Both the position numbers and the translations under genes were made by a program. Shown here piece by piece: positions 33,163 through 41,400 of a stretch of DNA of 64,000 bases (position 1 is the first letter of the stretch; the number at the start of each line of letters is the position of its first letter). The notes beneath the pieces were generated by a model. It saw only the letters and a list, made by a program, of their open reading frames with translations. It did not search any database and was not told the origin of the DNA. This DNA is from Spirosoma taeanense (GTDB lineage Bacteria; Bacteroidota; Bacteroidia; Cytophagales; Spirosomataceae): positions 4,960,001-5,024,000 of the forward strand of contig NZ_CP053435.1 in assembly GCF_013127955.1 (NCBI RefSeq). The letters are read 5' to 3'.

Positions 33163-34095
33163 ATGAATCAGACTAATGCCACTCTATCTCCATACTTTCT
33201 TGACCTGCTTGATGTGGACTTCAGAGCTGAAATTCTAGCAGCTTCACTAGCTGACCAGCAGGTACCTCCTGAACGCATTGTCATTAACCCGACAGGTCTC
33301 TACAGCCGAGCTTACTCCAAGGATATTCAAGACGTTAGCGACTGGTTACTTGAAGGCTCAGAGTTTATTTATAATCGTATCGATACACCCCGTGAGGGAC
33401 TGTTTGATATGTTGCCACATTATCTGTTCTTTAGCCCTAAAGACCCGGCTGGTTTTGAGAACACCGACAAAATCCTTAATGGCCTCCGTTATGATCGTGA
33501 GCAGGAGCGGCAAGCCCGGCTATTTTTTCTGCCTTTCGATACTGAATTTAATTATCTTCGTACTCTCTCGGTTCACTATGATAATTCTGTCGAACACTTA
33601 AGCGGGGCCGCCACTCTTATAAATCAGTTTGCTGAGTATTGGCCTATTATAAACGACATGACTCTGATACAGGCTGGTATCTTCTTGCAGATTCTTCCGT
33701 GGCTGCATCAACTGCGTAGCAACCTCGACTGGTTCAGCCGGTTTCTACAACTTTTCATCGATGCACCCGTCCGGATTACAGTTGGACAGTATCACCAACA
33801 ATACACCTGCACCGAGGGCCTTCCTACCCTATCAAATAGCCGGCTGGGTATCGACGCCATACTGGGTGACCGCTTTGAAGACAGCGGAGATATTCATCTC
33901 GTTATAGGCCCCGTGCCGGATGTTCGCATCGCCAATTTCCTTCCTCATACTAAAATACGTACTCTATTGCAGAATCTAATTGGTTATTTTTTGCCGGTTT
34001 CAACGGAGGTAATGATCTCCATCGACACCTTTCCCCCCGCACCCGATACACCCCGCCCTACTATTTCATACCTAGGTTTCAACACATTTCTTTAA
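33163..34095 (+). CDS. tssG: T6SS baseplate protein TssG
   Basis: 310 residues. The C-terminal block SRLGIDAILGDRFEDSGDIHLVIGPV matches the TssG signature in which a RLG...DAxxGDR segment precedes a LxLGP strand. The N-terminal helix-rich half is less conserved. TssG forms a wedge complex with TssF and TssE in the baseplate and also contacts TssK. It stands alone on the + strand, convergent with the barrel-protein gene (4 bases between stops). Confidence 0.82.
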   Translation: MNQTNATLSPYFLDLLDVDFRAEILAASLADQQVPPERIVINPTGLYSRAYSKDIQDVSDWLLEGSEFIYNRIDTPREGLFDMLPHYLFFSPKDPAGFENTDKILNGLRYDREQERQARLFFLPFDTEFNYLRTLSVHYDNSVEHLSGAATLINQFAEYWPIINDMTLIQAGIFLQILPWLHQLRSNLDWFSRFLQLFIDAPVRITVGQYHQQYTCTEGLPTLSNSRLGIDAILGDRFEDSGDIHLVIGPVPDVRIANFLPHTKIRTLLQNLIGYFLPVSTEVMISIDTFPPAPDTPRPTISYLGFNTFL

Positions 34096-34099
34096 GACA

Positions 34100-35734
34100 T
34101 TATCGCTCCTTGTTAGCCGGTGGCGGATTTGTTATAGGAGTAGACGGTTCACTAAGAGCTGTATGGTATTCTAAATAGTTATTCTTTGTGGCTTCATCGA
34201 TGAACGTCGTACAGCCATCCGGCTCAACAATCAGGTAGTGAATCTGCTCTGACACTGTACCACCGTTTTTCCGGCTAATTACGTATTGGTAAACAGTCGG
34301 TCCTGTGGGGGTAACTAAGCTGTCGGGCCATACAAAATCAGATTGCTGCGCTACATCTTCGTGTATCAGTGTTGGTATGATACGGATACCAAGTCGCGCT
34401 GGATTAGGTACCGCTATCGGACGGCCATTTGCTGGCATAGGACTGCTTCCCTGATAGCCTTTGGGCATTGACTTAGAGAAGCTGTGCTCAGTCGACGAGT
34501 CGGCCTTCACCAAGGCAATACTTCGTAATTCGTACAGTTTACGGTTATATTCAATCACCGTTTCAAGGGGCAGGTCCGTTGATTTTTGTTCTGCCGACGG
34601 GCGTTTGTAAAAACCTTTTGTACCGACTACTGGCTCACTACGGCACGTTCGCTCAAGTTCATCGGTACGACTGGTGAATACCGAATAGAAAAAATAACTA
34701 CCGCTATCTGGCTGAATAAGTTGATTAGGCCATGGCAGTTGAGTATCCTTCGTTGTTTTTTCGTAGATCAGCTTATTACCCGGTAGTGTGTAAAGCTGAA
34801 ACACATACTGTTCGCCTTCTGTGTATACGGGCGATCCACTGCGCCATCGAAATGTCACCCGGTTACTAGCCCCTATTTCGTACAGGCTAGGCTGGGTCGT
34901 ATCTAGTATTGGAGCATAACAGATAGGGGTCGGCACGACTGGTGGCTGCACAGTTTTTTTCCAACGGCGTACGGGCGAAAAACGGTAGGAGACAGTTGTC
35001 TGCACTCCTACCGTTTTAACGCTTGTCTGATTCTGCGTAAAAAAGCCACTCTGGGTAATCTGATTATAGCTAAGCGAACTGAGCGTTCCATTAGCCATTA
35101 CACCTATACTTAATTGAGTGGTTAATTGATACTGCAATCCGGCGAAGGCAATAGCTCCCCACCGGCCACGCTGATCGTTTGGCGTTATATACGCCACTAT
35201 TAGACCGCTTGGTGAGCCTTCTTGGTCTTCAGGGTATATGTAAGTCCCCAGTACTGGTGCGTCATTATAGAACACCCCGCCCCTCAATTCAACGTTTAAC
35301 GAAAGCCGATCAACAATTGGGAACGATAGTGACGGGCCGACAGTCAGCATAAAACTGTGCAACGAGGTCAGCGGCAGAACACGAGGGTTATTGGTTTGCG
35401 GAATAGAAAGGTCGTCGCGATAATCTTCGCTGACGGCTAGATTCTGGTAACCCAGCAAGACACCAAACCCCAGCTTGCTACCGAAAAAATAATCGGCAGC
35501 CAGACTGGCGTGTATGCCCCGTGTGAGATACAGTTTCCGGTAGCCCTGCTGAGAGTTGACGTTATAACCAGCATAGCCAGTTAGCCGCCACCGCGCTAAG
35601 TAAGATGAACCAACCGTGCTGGGCTGCATCAGCATTAGACTATTGTTTGCTAAAGTCAGCGAATCTTGTGCATTCAGCCGCCCTGCACTCGCAAGTATAC
35701 TCATTAAGAGTATAAACCCTAGACGTTTCTGCAT
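34100..35734 (-). CDS. Outer-membrane barrel-like protein with C-terminal sandwich domains in the T6SS locus
   Basis: 544 residues with a signal peptide (LGFILLMSILASAGRLNA). Residues about 30-255 have the alternating pattern and aromatic belts of an outer-membrane beta-barrel (LTGYAGYNVNSQQGYRKLYL, LGFGVLLGYQNL, GVQTTVSYRFSP), reminiscent of PorP/SprF-like proteins. Residues about 280-400 look like a beta-sandwich (ASNRVTFRWRSGSPVY, GSYFFYSVF), and a low-complexity C-terminus follows. It is co-transcribed with tssF and tssE (10-base gap). Because subtype iii lacks TssJ, it could be an outer-membrane dock; I know no named family for it. Confidence 0.65.
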   Translation of the reverse strand: MQKRLGFILLMSILASAGRLNAQDSLTLANNSLMLMQPSTVGSSYLARWRLTGYAGYNVNSQQGYRKLYLTRGIHASLAADYFFGSKLGFGVLLGYQNLAVSEDYRDDLSIPQTNNPRVLPLTSLHSFMLTVGPSLSFPIVDRLSLNVELRGGVFYNDAPVLGTYIYPEDQEGSPSGLIVAYITPNDQRGRWGAIAFAGLQYQLTTQLSIGVMANGTLSSLSYNQITQSGFFTQNQTSVKTVGVQTTVSYRFSPVRRWKKTVQPPVVPTPICYAPILDTTQPSLYEIGASNRVTFRWRSGSPVYTEGEQYVFQLYTLPGNKLIYEKTTKDTQLPWPNQLIQPDSGSYFFYSVFTSRTDELERTCRSEPVVGTKGFYKRPSAEQKSTDLPLETVIEYNRKLYELRSIALVKADSSTEHSFSKSMPKGYQGSSPMPANGRPIAVPNPARLGIRIIPTLIHEDVAQQSDFVWPDSLVTPTGPTVYQYVISRKNGGTVSEQIHYLIVEPDGCTTFIDEATKNNYLEYHTALSEPSTPITNPPPANKER

Positions 35735-35744
35735 AGTGTCCTTT

Positions 35745-37637
35745 CTAAACGTTAAATGAGGGAGTGTCCAGAAAAAGCCTGTAGGGCATCACTTGTCCCG
35801 ACCGTTGAACCAGTTTCTGCTGCAAACCCTCCAGCACTACCTTCCATTCCTCTGGTGACAATGCACTGTCGCTGGCTGGGTGCAGCGTAATGTCTATTGT
35901 CCGAATTAGCCCTTCTTTCTGCGTTAGTCCAATGGCCACACCCTTACTGATTGTTACAGACGCCAGTAACGTACCCAACTCGTAATGAAAAAAAGAACGG
36001 ACATCCTCCTGCGTCACCAGTCTCTGATGGGTCATCAGTGCATAACGGTAGGTCTGCACCTGGTGCATTGCCGACGGTCGGTTACGTCCACCTGTGGTAC
36101 CGGTCAGGAATCGAATACTATCGCTATGGATACTATTCGTGTTAAAGGGCTGTAACATTGTACCTGCAGGAATACGGTTAGCCAGTTCACAGTTAGTCGT
36201 CCAAAAATTGACCTGCATAGTGTCGCCCTCCTCGTAAGGCTTGAATAATACATATTGGTTCAGCGCAATAGGGGGCGTTGGAGTTGTCTGCACTTTGCGT
36301 TGTAGCTGTTCGAGTTGTTCCTGCAATTGTGTCAGCAGTAGGCGTACTGTATCTTGTCCATAAACTGCAAATGCTACTGACTCATCGCGTAATAATTCAA
36401 GCAGAAAGGACAGATTCTCTCTGGCATTTCGAACGTCGAACCGTTCAACGCCCCCTCGTCGGATGACATAGCTGCCTTCGCTGATATGGTCTGCCTGATG
36501 AGCGGGGAAAGGCGTGAATATACGTTCCTTACTGTCTATGACCGTTTTCACCATTAATAGTGTCTCAAACGGTCCTGTTCGCAGCGGCAGGAGGTTAAAA
36601 TTGACCGTTGTGCGGTAAAGTATTTTATTCTCCCTTCGGTTCAGCACTGGAAAGGCATTCAGGTCGATGATTATTTTTTCTAGTACGGTTTGGTCAAACG
36701 GAGTTGGAAACACAACTTTTAGCCACAACAACCCGTCGTTTAGAGGCTCTAGACTCTTCACCCCAAACGCGTCTACGAACTCATCTGGATAAGATTGACG
36801 GCTGGTTTCAAGCTGACTGTCGGCCGATTGAGTAATATGTATGAATCGCAATTGGTAGGTTTGCCGAATGTCAGCTTCCAACTGATAGTTAATATCGTAC
36901 TCCGTCAACAATTGTGCTGGCCCATCGGCTATGCGCTGATTGAGATGTTCGTAGCCCGGTCCTGTCACGGTTCTAAGTAACGACCCATGCAAATACCAGT
37001 TGCTAAGTTTAAGCAGTGGAAACAGAGGGATTGCATCGACATCGGCGGGCCAATTGAAAAAGAAGTTGACCCGGTCAAGAGATTCAACTCCTGGGTTCAG
37101 TTCCAGTCCGATCCAAAGTGTCTGAGATGGAATAGCATTGCCCGGCAGGGTCTGCGCCACCAGCCGTTTACCCAACTGAGGGTGAATAGCATGCAGATGT
37201 GACCCGGCAGCCAAATAAACAACCCGGCCGTCGACTAATCGTAACGAATCAACAGGCGAAAAAATGAGGTCGCGTACGCTGTCAATTTCGCCCATTAATT
37301 GCGACGCATATTTCTGCTGGTAGAGAAAACTCTGGCTAAAAGTCAATTCAAAAACGGGTTCGATTGGGTGCGCCTGCATGATGGCGTGCGCTGGGCGTGG
37401 TATGGTCAGCAGGTCAGGCGTGAGCAGGTCAGCCAGCCGTTCCAGCACGCGTACTTCCGAACCTATAAACTCATTGCTTATTTTATGAACTTCATTAGCC
37501 AACGTATCGATCAGCATCCGCACAAATGAATCGAGCGCATTCAAGTCATGCACTCCCCACATCTGAATCAGATGCAACAGCAACCGCTGCTGGATAGCCT
37601 CCTTGGTGTAAAAAGACCGCTGGTCACTTAGGCCCAT
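35745..37637 (-). CDS. tssF: T6SS baseplate protein TssF
   Basis: 630 residues. The N-terminus VRMLIDTLANEVHKISNEFIGSEVRVLERLADLLTPDLLTIPRPAHAIMQAHPIE is typical of TssF, where the helical start is followed by a beta-rich gp6-like body. The C-terminal part includes LVTQEDVRSFFHYELG, the conserved baseplate-wedge segment. TssF and TssG form the (TssF)2–TssG wedge. The gene lies between tssE (36-base gap) and the outer-membrane protein gene (10-base gap). Length is normal for the family. Confidence 0.9.
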   Translation of the reverse strand: MGLSDQRSFYTKEAIQQRLLLHLIQMWGVHDLNALDSFVRMLIDTLANEVHKISNEFIGSEVRVLERLADLLTPDLLTIPRPAHAIMQAHPIEPVFELTFSQSFLYQQKYASQLMGEIDSVRDLIFSPVDSLRLVDGRVVYLAAGSHLHAIHPQLGKRLVAQTLPGNAIPSQTLWIGLELNPGVESLDRVNFFFNWPADVDAIPLFPLLKLSNWYLHGSLLRTVTGPGYEHLNQRIADGPAQLLTEYDINYQLEADIRQTYQLRFIHITQSADSQLETSRQSYPDEFVDAFGVKSLEPLNDGLLWLKVVFPTPFDQTVLEKIIIDLNAFPVLNRRENKILYRTTVNFNLLPLRTGPFETLLMVKTVIDSKERIFTPFPAHQADHISEGSYVIRRGGVERFDVRNARENLSFLLELLRDESVAFAVYGQDTVRLLLTQLQEQLEQLQRKVQTTPTPPIALNQYVLFKPYEEGDTMQVNFWTTNCELANRIPAGTMLQPFNTNSIHSDSIRFLTGTTGGRNRPSAMHQVQTYRYALMTHQRLVTQEDVRSFFHYELGTLLASVTISKGVAIGLTQKEGLIRTIDITLHPASDSALSPEEWKVVLEGLQQKLVQRSGQVMPYRLFLDTPSFNV

Positions 37638-37673
37638 AATAAATAAATTGACAAATGGATATAGTTTAACGAA

Positions 37674-38108
37674 CTAGCGCATCGACAACTGTCCCAAGTA
37701 AAGTTTAGTAGTGAAGTGAAAGGGCTCCTGTGTGGCGTTAAGCATTGCGTCAACCGTTACCACGACTGCCTGCTGGAAGTCATCGGGCAAAGGTTTGATC
37801 TGATGTTCGACGGCAAGAAACTGAACACTCACATGGGGGGCGCGCAGGCGCGGTTCATGACGTCGAATAGCGGCTTCGAACGAATCGCACAATTCGCTCG
37901 TCCATTCACTATAGCTGATATTTCGATCGAAGACGAGATCCCATATTTTACAACCAAATGTACGATCACTACGCAGTTCACCATATTGCGTATAGAGCAG
38001 TAAGTAGAGTACTTGGGCAATGGATGTTCCTGCACCGCAGGTAGGTAGCTCGCGACCCGCCATTAGCAGGCCAAGCCGAATCGGCAGTTGATAAAATGAG
38101 TGATTCAC
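37674..38108 (-). CDS. tssE: T6SS baseplate protein TssE (gp25-like)
   Basis: 144 residues. The gp25-like lysozyme-fold baseplate domain is visible as IAQVLYLLLYTQYGELRSDRTFGCKIWDLVFDRN, then FEAAIRRHEPRLRAPHVSV; the EPRL segment is the hallmark of this family. TssE links the sheath to the baseplate wedge and helps start sheath polymerisation. First gene of the tssE–tssF–barrel operon, divergent from vgrG. Confidence 0.9.
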   Translation of the reverse strand: MNHSFYQLPIRLGLLMAGRELPTCGAGTSIAQVLYLLLYTQYGELRSDRTFGCKIWDLVFDRNISYSEWTSELCDSFEAAIRRHEPRLRAPHVSVQFLAVEHQIKPLPDDFQQAVVVTVDAMLNATQEPFHFTTKLYLGQLSMR

Positions 38109-38149
38109 AGCAGGTTACAAAGAGAAAAGGTCCTTATATCACAAATGCT

Positions 38150-38170
38150 AACCAATAAACAAATTTGGTT
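38150..38170. promoter_or_regulatory. Inverted repeat between tssE and vgrG
   Basis: AACCAA and TTGGTT flank a 9-base AT-rich spacer in the 178-base divergent region between tssE and vgrG. It could be an operator. It is short and not repeated elsewhere, so the support is weak. Confidence 0.25.
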
Positions 38171-38286
38171 GATAATGGACAAGTCTTTTCTTACATTCGG
38201 CATGCTTAATCCTGACGTCGGATTTTAGTCTAATTCTGGCTTTCTGAAGATCGATCTGGCAGGCTTTCGTACATCTCTTTTTCACC

Positions 38287-40017
38287 ATGCCGGTCTACTC
38301 CATTATTACAGAAACCACATTGCTCATCGACGGTAAACGTATCTCCACGTTCCACTCGCTGACTTTGCAACAGTCGATCCATACGACACACGAATTCCGG
38401 GTCATATTTGAGCATGACGTTGTTGAGGAACTGGTGACCCTTTTTCCTGATCAACTCGATCAGTTACACCGAAAAAATCTTGACCTGACCATTAAAGGTG
38501 ACCCATCGACACCACCACTGGAGTTCAAAGGCGTCATTACCCAAGCCGAATTGCGGCAACAGGACGACGGTTACTGGGGGCGCCTAATCATAAAGGGCCA
38601 CGGCCATTGCGAAGCGCTGCGGACGGTACCCGGCACACAGACCTTTACCGATAAACCCATCGCAGATATTGCCACAGCAAGTCTAAGTATATATCAGCAC
38701 CCTAAAAAAGTAACGGCTCCGCTTGGTCCTAATACCTTGCCCTTCTGCGTACGCTACAATGAGTCGATCTGGAACTTTCTTAAGCGACTAGCCTACGATT
38801 TTGGAGCCTGGTTTTATTACGACGGGGGCCAACTCCAGTTTACCAAAACGCCGGGTACAAATTCATCGCTGCCCCTGACTTTTGGCAGCAACTTGATCCA
38901 GTTCCGGTCGGGGGTACGTGCAGCTTCGACCTACCTCAAACACTACGATTACCTGCCGGAAGAAGATAAGCGGCTAGAAACCGAATCGGCCCAGGATGAA
39001 CTACCCTATGGTAAACCAGAAAATGAGGGTACGATCAACCCACATCCGGCCAAAGTTGCAGCTGATATGACTCCCTACCGGGATAACCGCAAGACTGCAC
39101 TAGCTGCGGAAGAAAAATATATGGAAGGCCAGGCTCGCGTGCCAGGTCTATTTCCCGGTTGCAAAATCATCGTCAAAGATGCGTCGACAGGCAAGGGTGG
39201 GCAATCGGCCCCCTATCTGGTCACTGATGTGGTACATTATATCACAGGCGTTGGACAGTATCATAATCAGTTCCGAGCCATTCCCGCCGATGTAGTATCG
39301 ATGCCGGTACGAAAGCTAGTTCGGCCGATGGCACAAACACAGATTGGTGAAGTGGTCGATAATAAAGATCCAAAAGGGATGGGCCGGGTTAAGGTGAGAT
39401 TGCTTTGGATGAAAGAAGCACAGACTACGCCCTTTATCCGCATGACGCTGCCTCACTTTGGCCTGCACAAAGACAATAAAAAAACGCGTGGTTTTCAGTT
39501 TGTACCGACTATTGGCGATCAGGTGATGGTTGGTTTTGAATATAATAACCCTGAACGGCCATTCGTTATCGGGGCGCTACCACACGGCAAAAATAGCGCT
39601 ATCGACACCAGCAAACCCGAAGAGGAAAAGCACATCAGCGTTGGTAGCGGGAGTACGCTGACATTCATCGAAAAACCTTCAGTGAGAGAGATCCACTTGC
39701 AGGTAGACGACAAGAACTTCGTGAAAATTTCGGTGACAAGCGGAAACGGTACTATCACGGTTCAGTCATCCAAAGACATCCTCATTAAAGCAACCAGCAA
39801 GGTAACGGTAGAAGCCCCCCAGATTGACTTGATAGGCACAACTGTAAAAATTGAAGCCAAGCAAGCGGTGAGTATCAAAGGGGCGCAGATCAAAATCGAA
39901 GCGACTGGTGCAATGAACGTCAAAGGCAGTATGACCGACGTAGAAGGCACCGGAACAATGAACGTCAAAAGCTCGGGCATTACTACAGTTAAAGGAAGTA
40001 TGGTAATGATTAACTAA
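38287..40017 (+). CDS. vgrG: T6SS spike protein VgrG
   Basis: 576 residues. The gp27-like N-terminal part includes VIFEHDVVEELVTLF, FKGVITQAEL and FCVRYNESIWNFLKRLAYDFGAWFYYDG, the typical VgrG segment. The gp5-like OB domain follows (GEVVDNKDPKGMGRVKVRLLWM, FVPTIGDQVMVGFEYNNPERPFVIGAL), then a repetitive beta-helix needle (KASSKVTVEAP-like repeats, IKIEATGAMNVKGS). No extra C-terminal effector domain is present. The trimer sits on the TssD tube and is tipped by PAAR. Followed by the TPR and Rhs genes, which are probably its cargo set. Confidence 0.95.
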   Translation: MPVYSIITETTLLIDGKRISTFHSLTLQQSIHTTHEFRVIFEHDVVEELVTLFPDQLDQLHRKNLDLTIKGDPSTPPLEFKGVITQAELRQQDDGYWGRLIIKGHGHCEALRTVPGTQTFTDKPIADIATASLSIYQHPKKVTAPLGPNTLPFCVRYNESIWNFLKRLAYDFGAWFYYDGGQLQFTKTPGTNSSLPLTFGSNLIQFRSGVRAASTYLKHYDYLPEEDKRLETESAQDELPYGKPENEGTINPHPAKVAADMTPYRDNRKTALAAEEKYMEGQARVPGLFPGCKIIVKDASTGKGGQSAPYLVTDVVHYITGVGQYHNQFRAIPADVVSMPVRKLVRPMAQTQIGEVVDNKDPKGMGRVKVRLLWMKEAQTTPFIRMTLPHFGLHKDNKKTRGFQFVPTIGDQVMVGFEYNNPERPFVIGALPHGKNSAIDTSKPEEEKHISVGSGSTLTFIEKPSVREIHLQVDDKNFVKISVTSGNGTITVQSSKDILIKATSKVTVEAPQIDLIGTTVKIEAKQAVSIKGAQIKIEATGAMNVKGSMTDVEGTGTMNVKSSGITTVKGSMVMIN

Positions 40018-40113
40018 ACGGCTTGCCTTATAGAGTTTATGCTAACTAACCCGTTGCTCATCTTGTGTTGTTTATCTAAACTAAGACAGCAATAATTTAT
40101 AAGTCATAACCAT

Positions 40114-41400
40114 TTGTCTTTCATTGCGACGAGTCCGCTAAGCCAGCGTATTGCGGTGCTGGAGAGGCACTGGCAGGCCTTTCGCCGAAGGCCACAGACC
40201 CTGTGTCGTTGGGTGTTTGCGCCCAGTGAAGACTGGTTGCTTTTACTGTTCCTGCAGGAACAGGCGGGGATAAACGCCGTGTCCAATGATATTTTCATCA
40301 CGCTTCGCACCCCACTCCAGTCCTGGCAAACGTATTTCGAACAAGTCTTTATTGAATTGACAGAACTGGTTCAGCACGATCAGACTCTGCTCAATCAGCA
40401 TGGGTTATCAGTTGACGTTTCAGTTGACTCAAACTGGGTGGGGCTGGATGCTGTATCGAGGCTTGTGAAGTATCTCTATCTATTTATCCGGAAGCTATCA
40501 GCTTATACTGATGGCGCGCTGGTGCTTTGTCTGTTACCCGACTCGATTAATTCCGATACTACACTGGAACCGGTCCTGACGGCCCTACTGCAGCGCAACC
40601 TGCCACCTGACCTACGACTGTTAGTCTCAGACACAGTTGGAGTAGAACGGCTGGCAAGGGTGTGCAACCGGTTTCGAACTAATTGCTACAGTACTACCGT
40701 CGATATGCAATTGCAGAAAGTAACCCGGCAACTAGCTGCCCTAGGGCCACCAACGAGCCCCGACGTAAAGTTCCGGCAATGGCACGCCGAACTAACCAAT
40801 GCTCTTTACCAGCGTAATCTCCAAGATGTGCAATATTTCGCTAATAATTGCCTATTAATTTGCAGTCAGGAAAACTGGACGACGCTTGGTGGCAGTGTTC
40901 AACTCTCAGTCGCCTATGCCTACACCGATCACCATCGATTTGAGGAAGCTTTAACTTGTTACAATCAGGTGATTGAGCAAATGGAACAACTGTACCAAGA
41001 TGGTGATGTGGCGTCTGGCCAGTTGAGCATCATGGCTTGGTTGGGCGCGGGCGGGATATACAATAAATTACGGCAACGGCCGAGGGCCATTGACTATTAT
41101 CAGCGGGCTAGTGACCGGGCTGAAGCCTTGCAGGACTGGCTGCTAGCAATAGAAAGTTGCCGTCGGTTGAGTATCGCTCACGCAGAGGCTGGCAATACAA
41201 AAGCGTCGGAGGCCTGCTACCAACGGCTGTTTAACTTGGCAAGCAATTTGCCACCGACACAGCGCAGTGCTGCTCGACTAACTGAGATTGGCACCCTTTA
41301 CTGGCAGCAGTTGGCAACAGCTGCCAGGCGGCATAAAGCCGATGAACAACTGGTACAATTACTTGGTCCCAACTGGCGTCGAACGTCTGATAACCGATGA
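40114..41400 (+). CDS. TPR-repeat protein, putative adaptor for the Rhs protein
   Basis: 428 residues; the best start is a TTG at 40114, because no ATG or GTG lies between the upstream in-frame stop and the conserved beginning. The N-terminal half (about 1-210) is an unrecognised alpha/beta domain. The C-terminal half holds TPR-like helices: FEEALTCYNQVIEQMEQL, PRAIDYYQRASDRAEALQD and NTKASEACYQRLFNLAS. The stop overlaps the Rhs ATG (ATGA), so translation is coupled. Coupled TPR or EAG-like proteins often act as chaperones loading Rhs effectors on VgrG/PAAR; here that role is inferred from position. Confidence 0.7.
   Translation: MSFIATSPLSQRIAVLERHWQAFRRRPQTLCRWVFAPSEDWLLLLFLQEQAGINAVSNDIFITLRTPLQSWQTYFEQVFIELTELVQHDQTLLNQHGLSVDVSVDSNWVGLDAVSRLVKYLYLFIRKLSAYTDGALVLCLLPDSINSDTTLEPVLTALLQRNLPPDLRLLVSDTVGVERLARVCNRFRTNCYSTTVDMQLQKVTRQLAALGPPTSPDVKFRQWHAELTNALYQRNLQDVQYFANNCLLICSQENWTTLGGSVQLSVAYAYTDHHRFEEALTCYNQVIEQMEQLYQDGDVASGQLSIMAWLGAGGIYNKLRQRPRAIDYYQRASDRAEALQDWLLAIESCRRLSIAHAEAGNTKASEACYQRLFNLASNLPPTQRSAARLTEIGTLYWQQLATAARRHKADEQLVQLLGPNWRRTSDNR

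Noticed and set aside
34100..35734. Calling this gene a type IX secretion PorP/SprF
   Set aside because: The barrel part is only reminiscent of it, the C-terminal half differs and the operon partners are T6SS genes.
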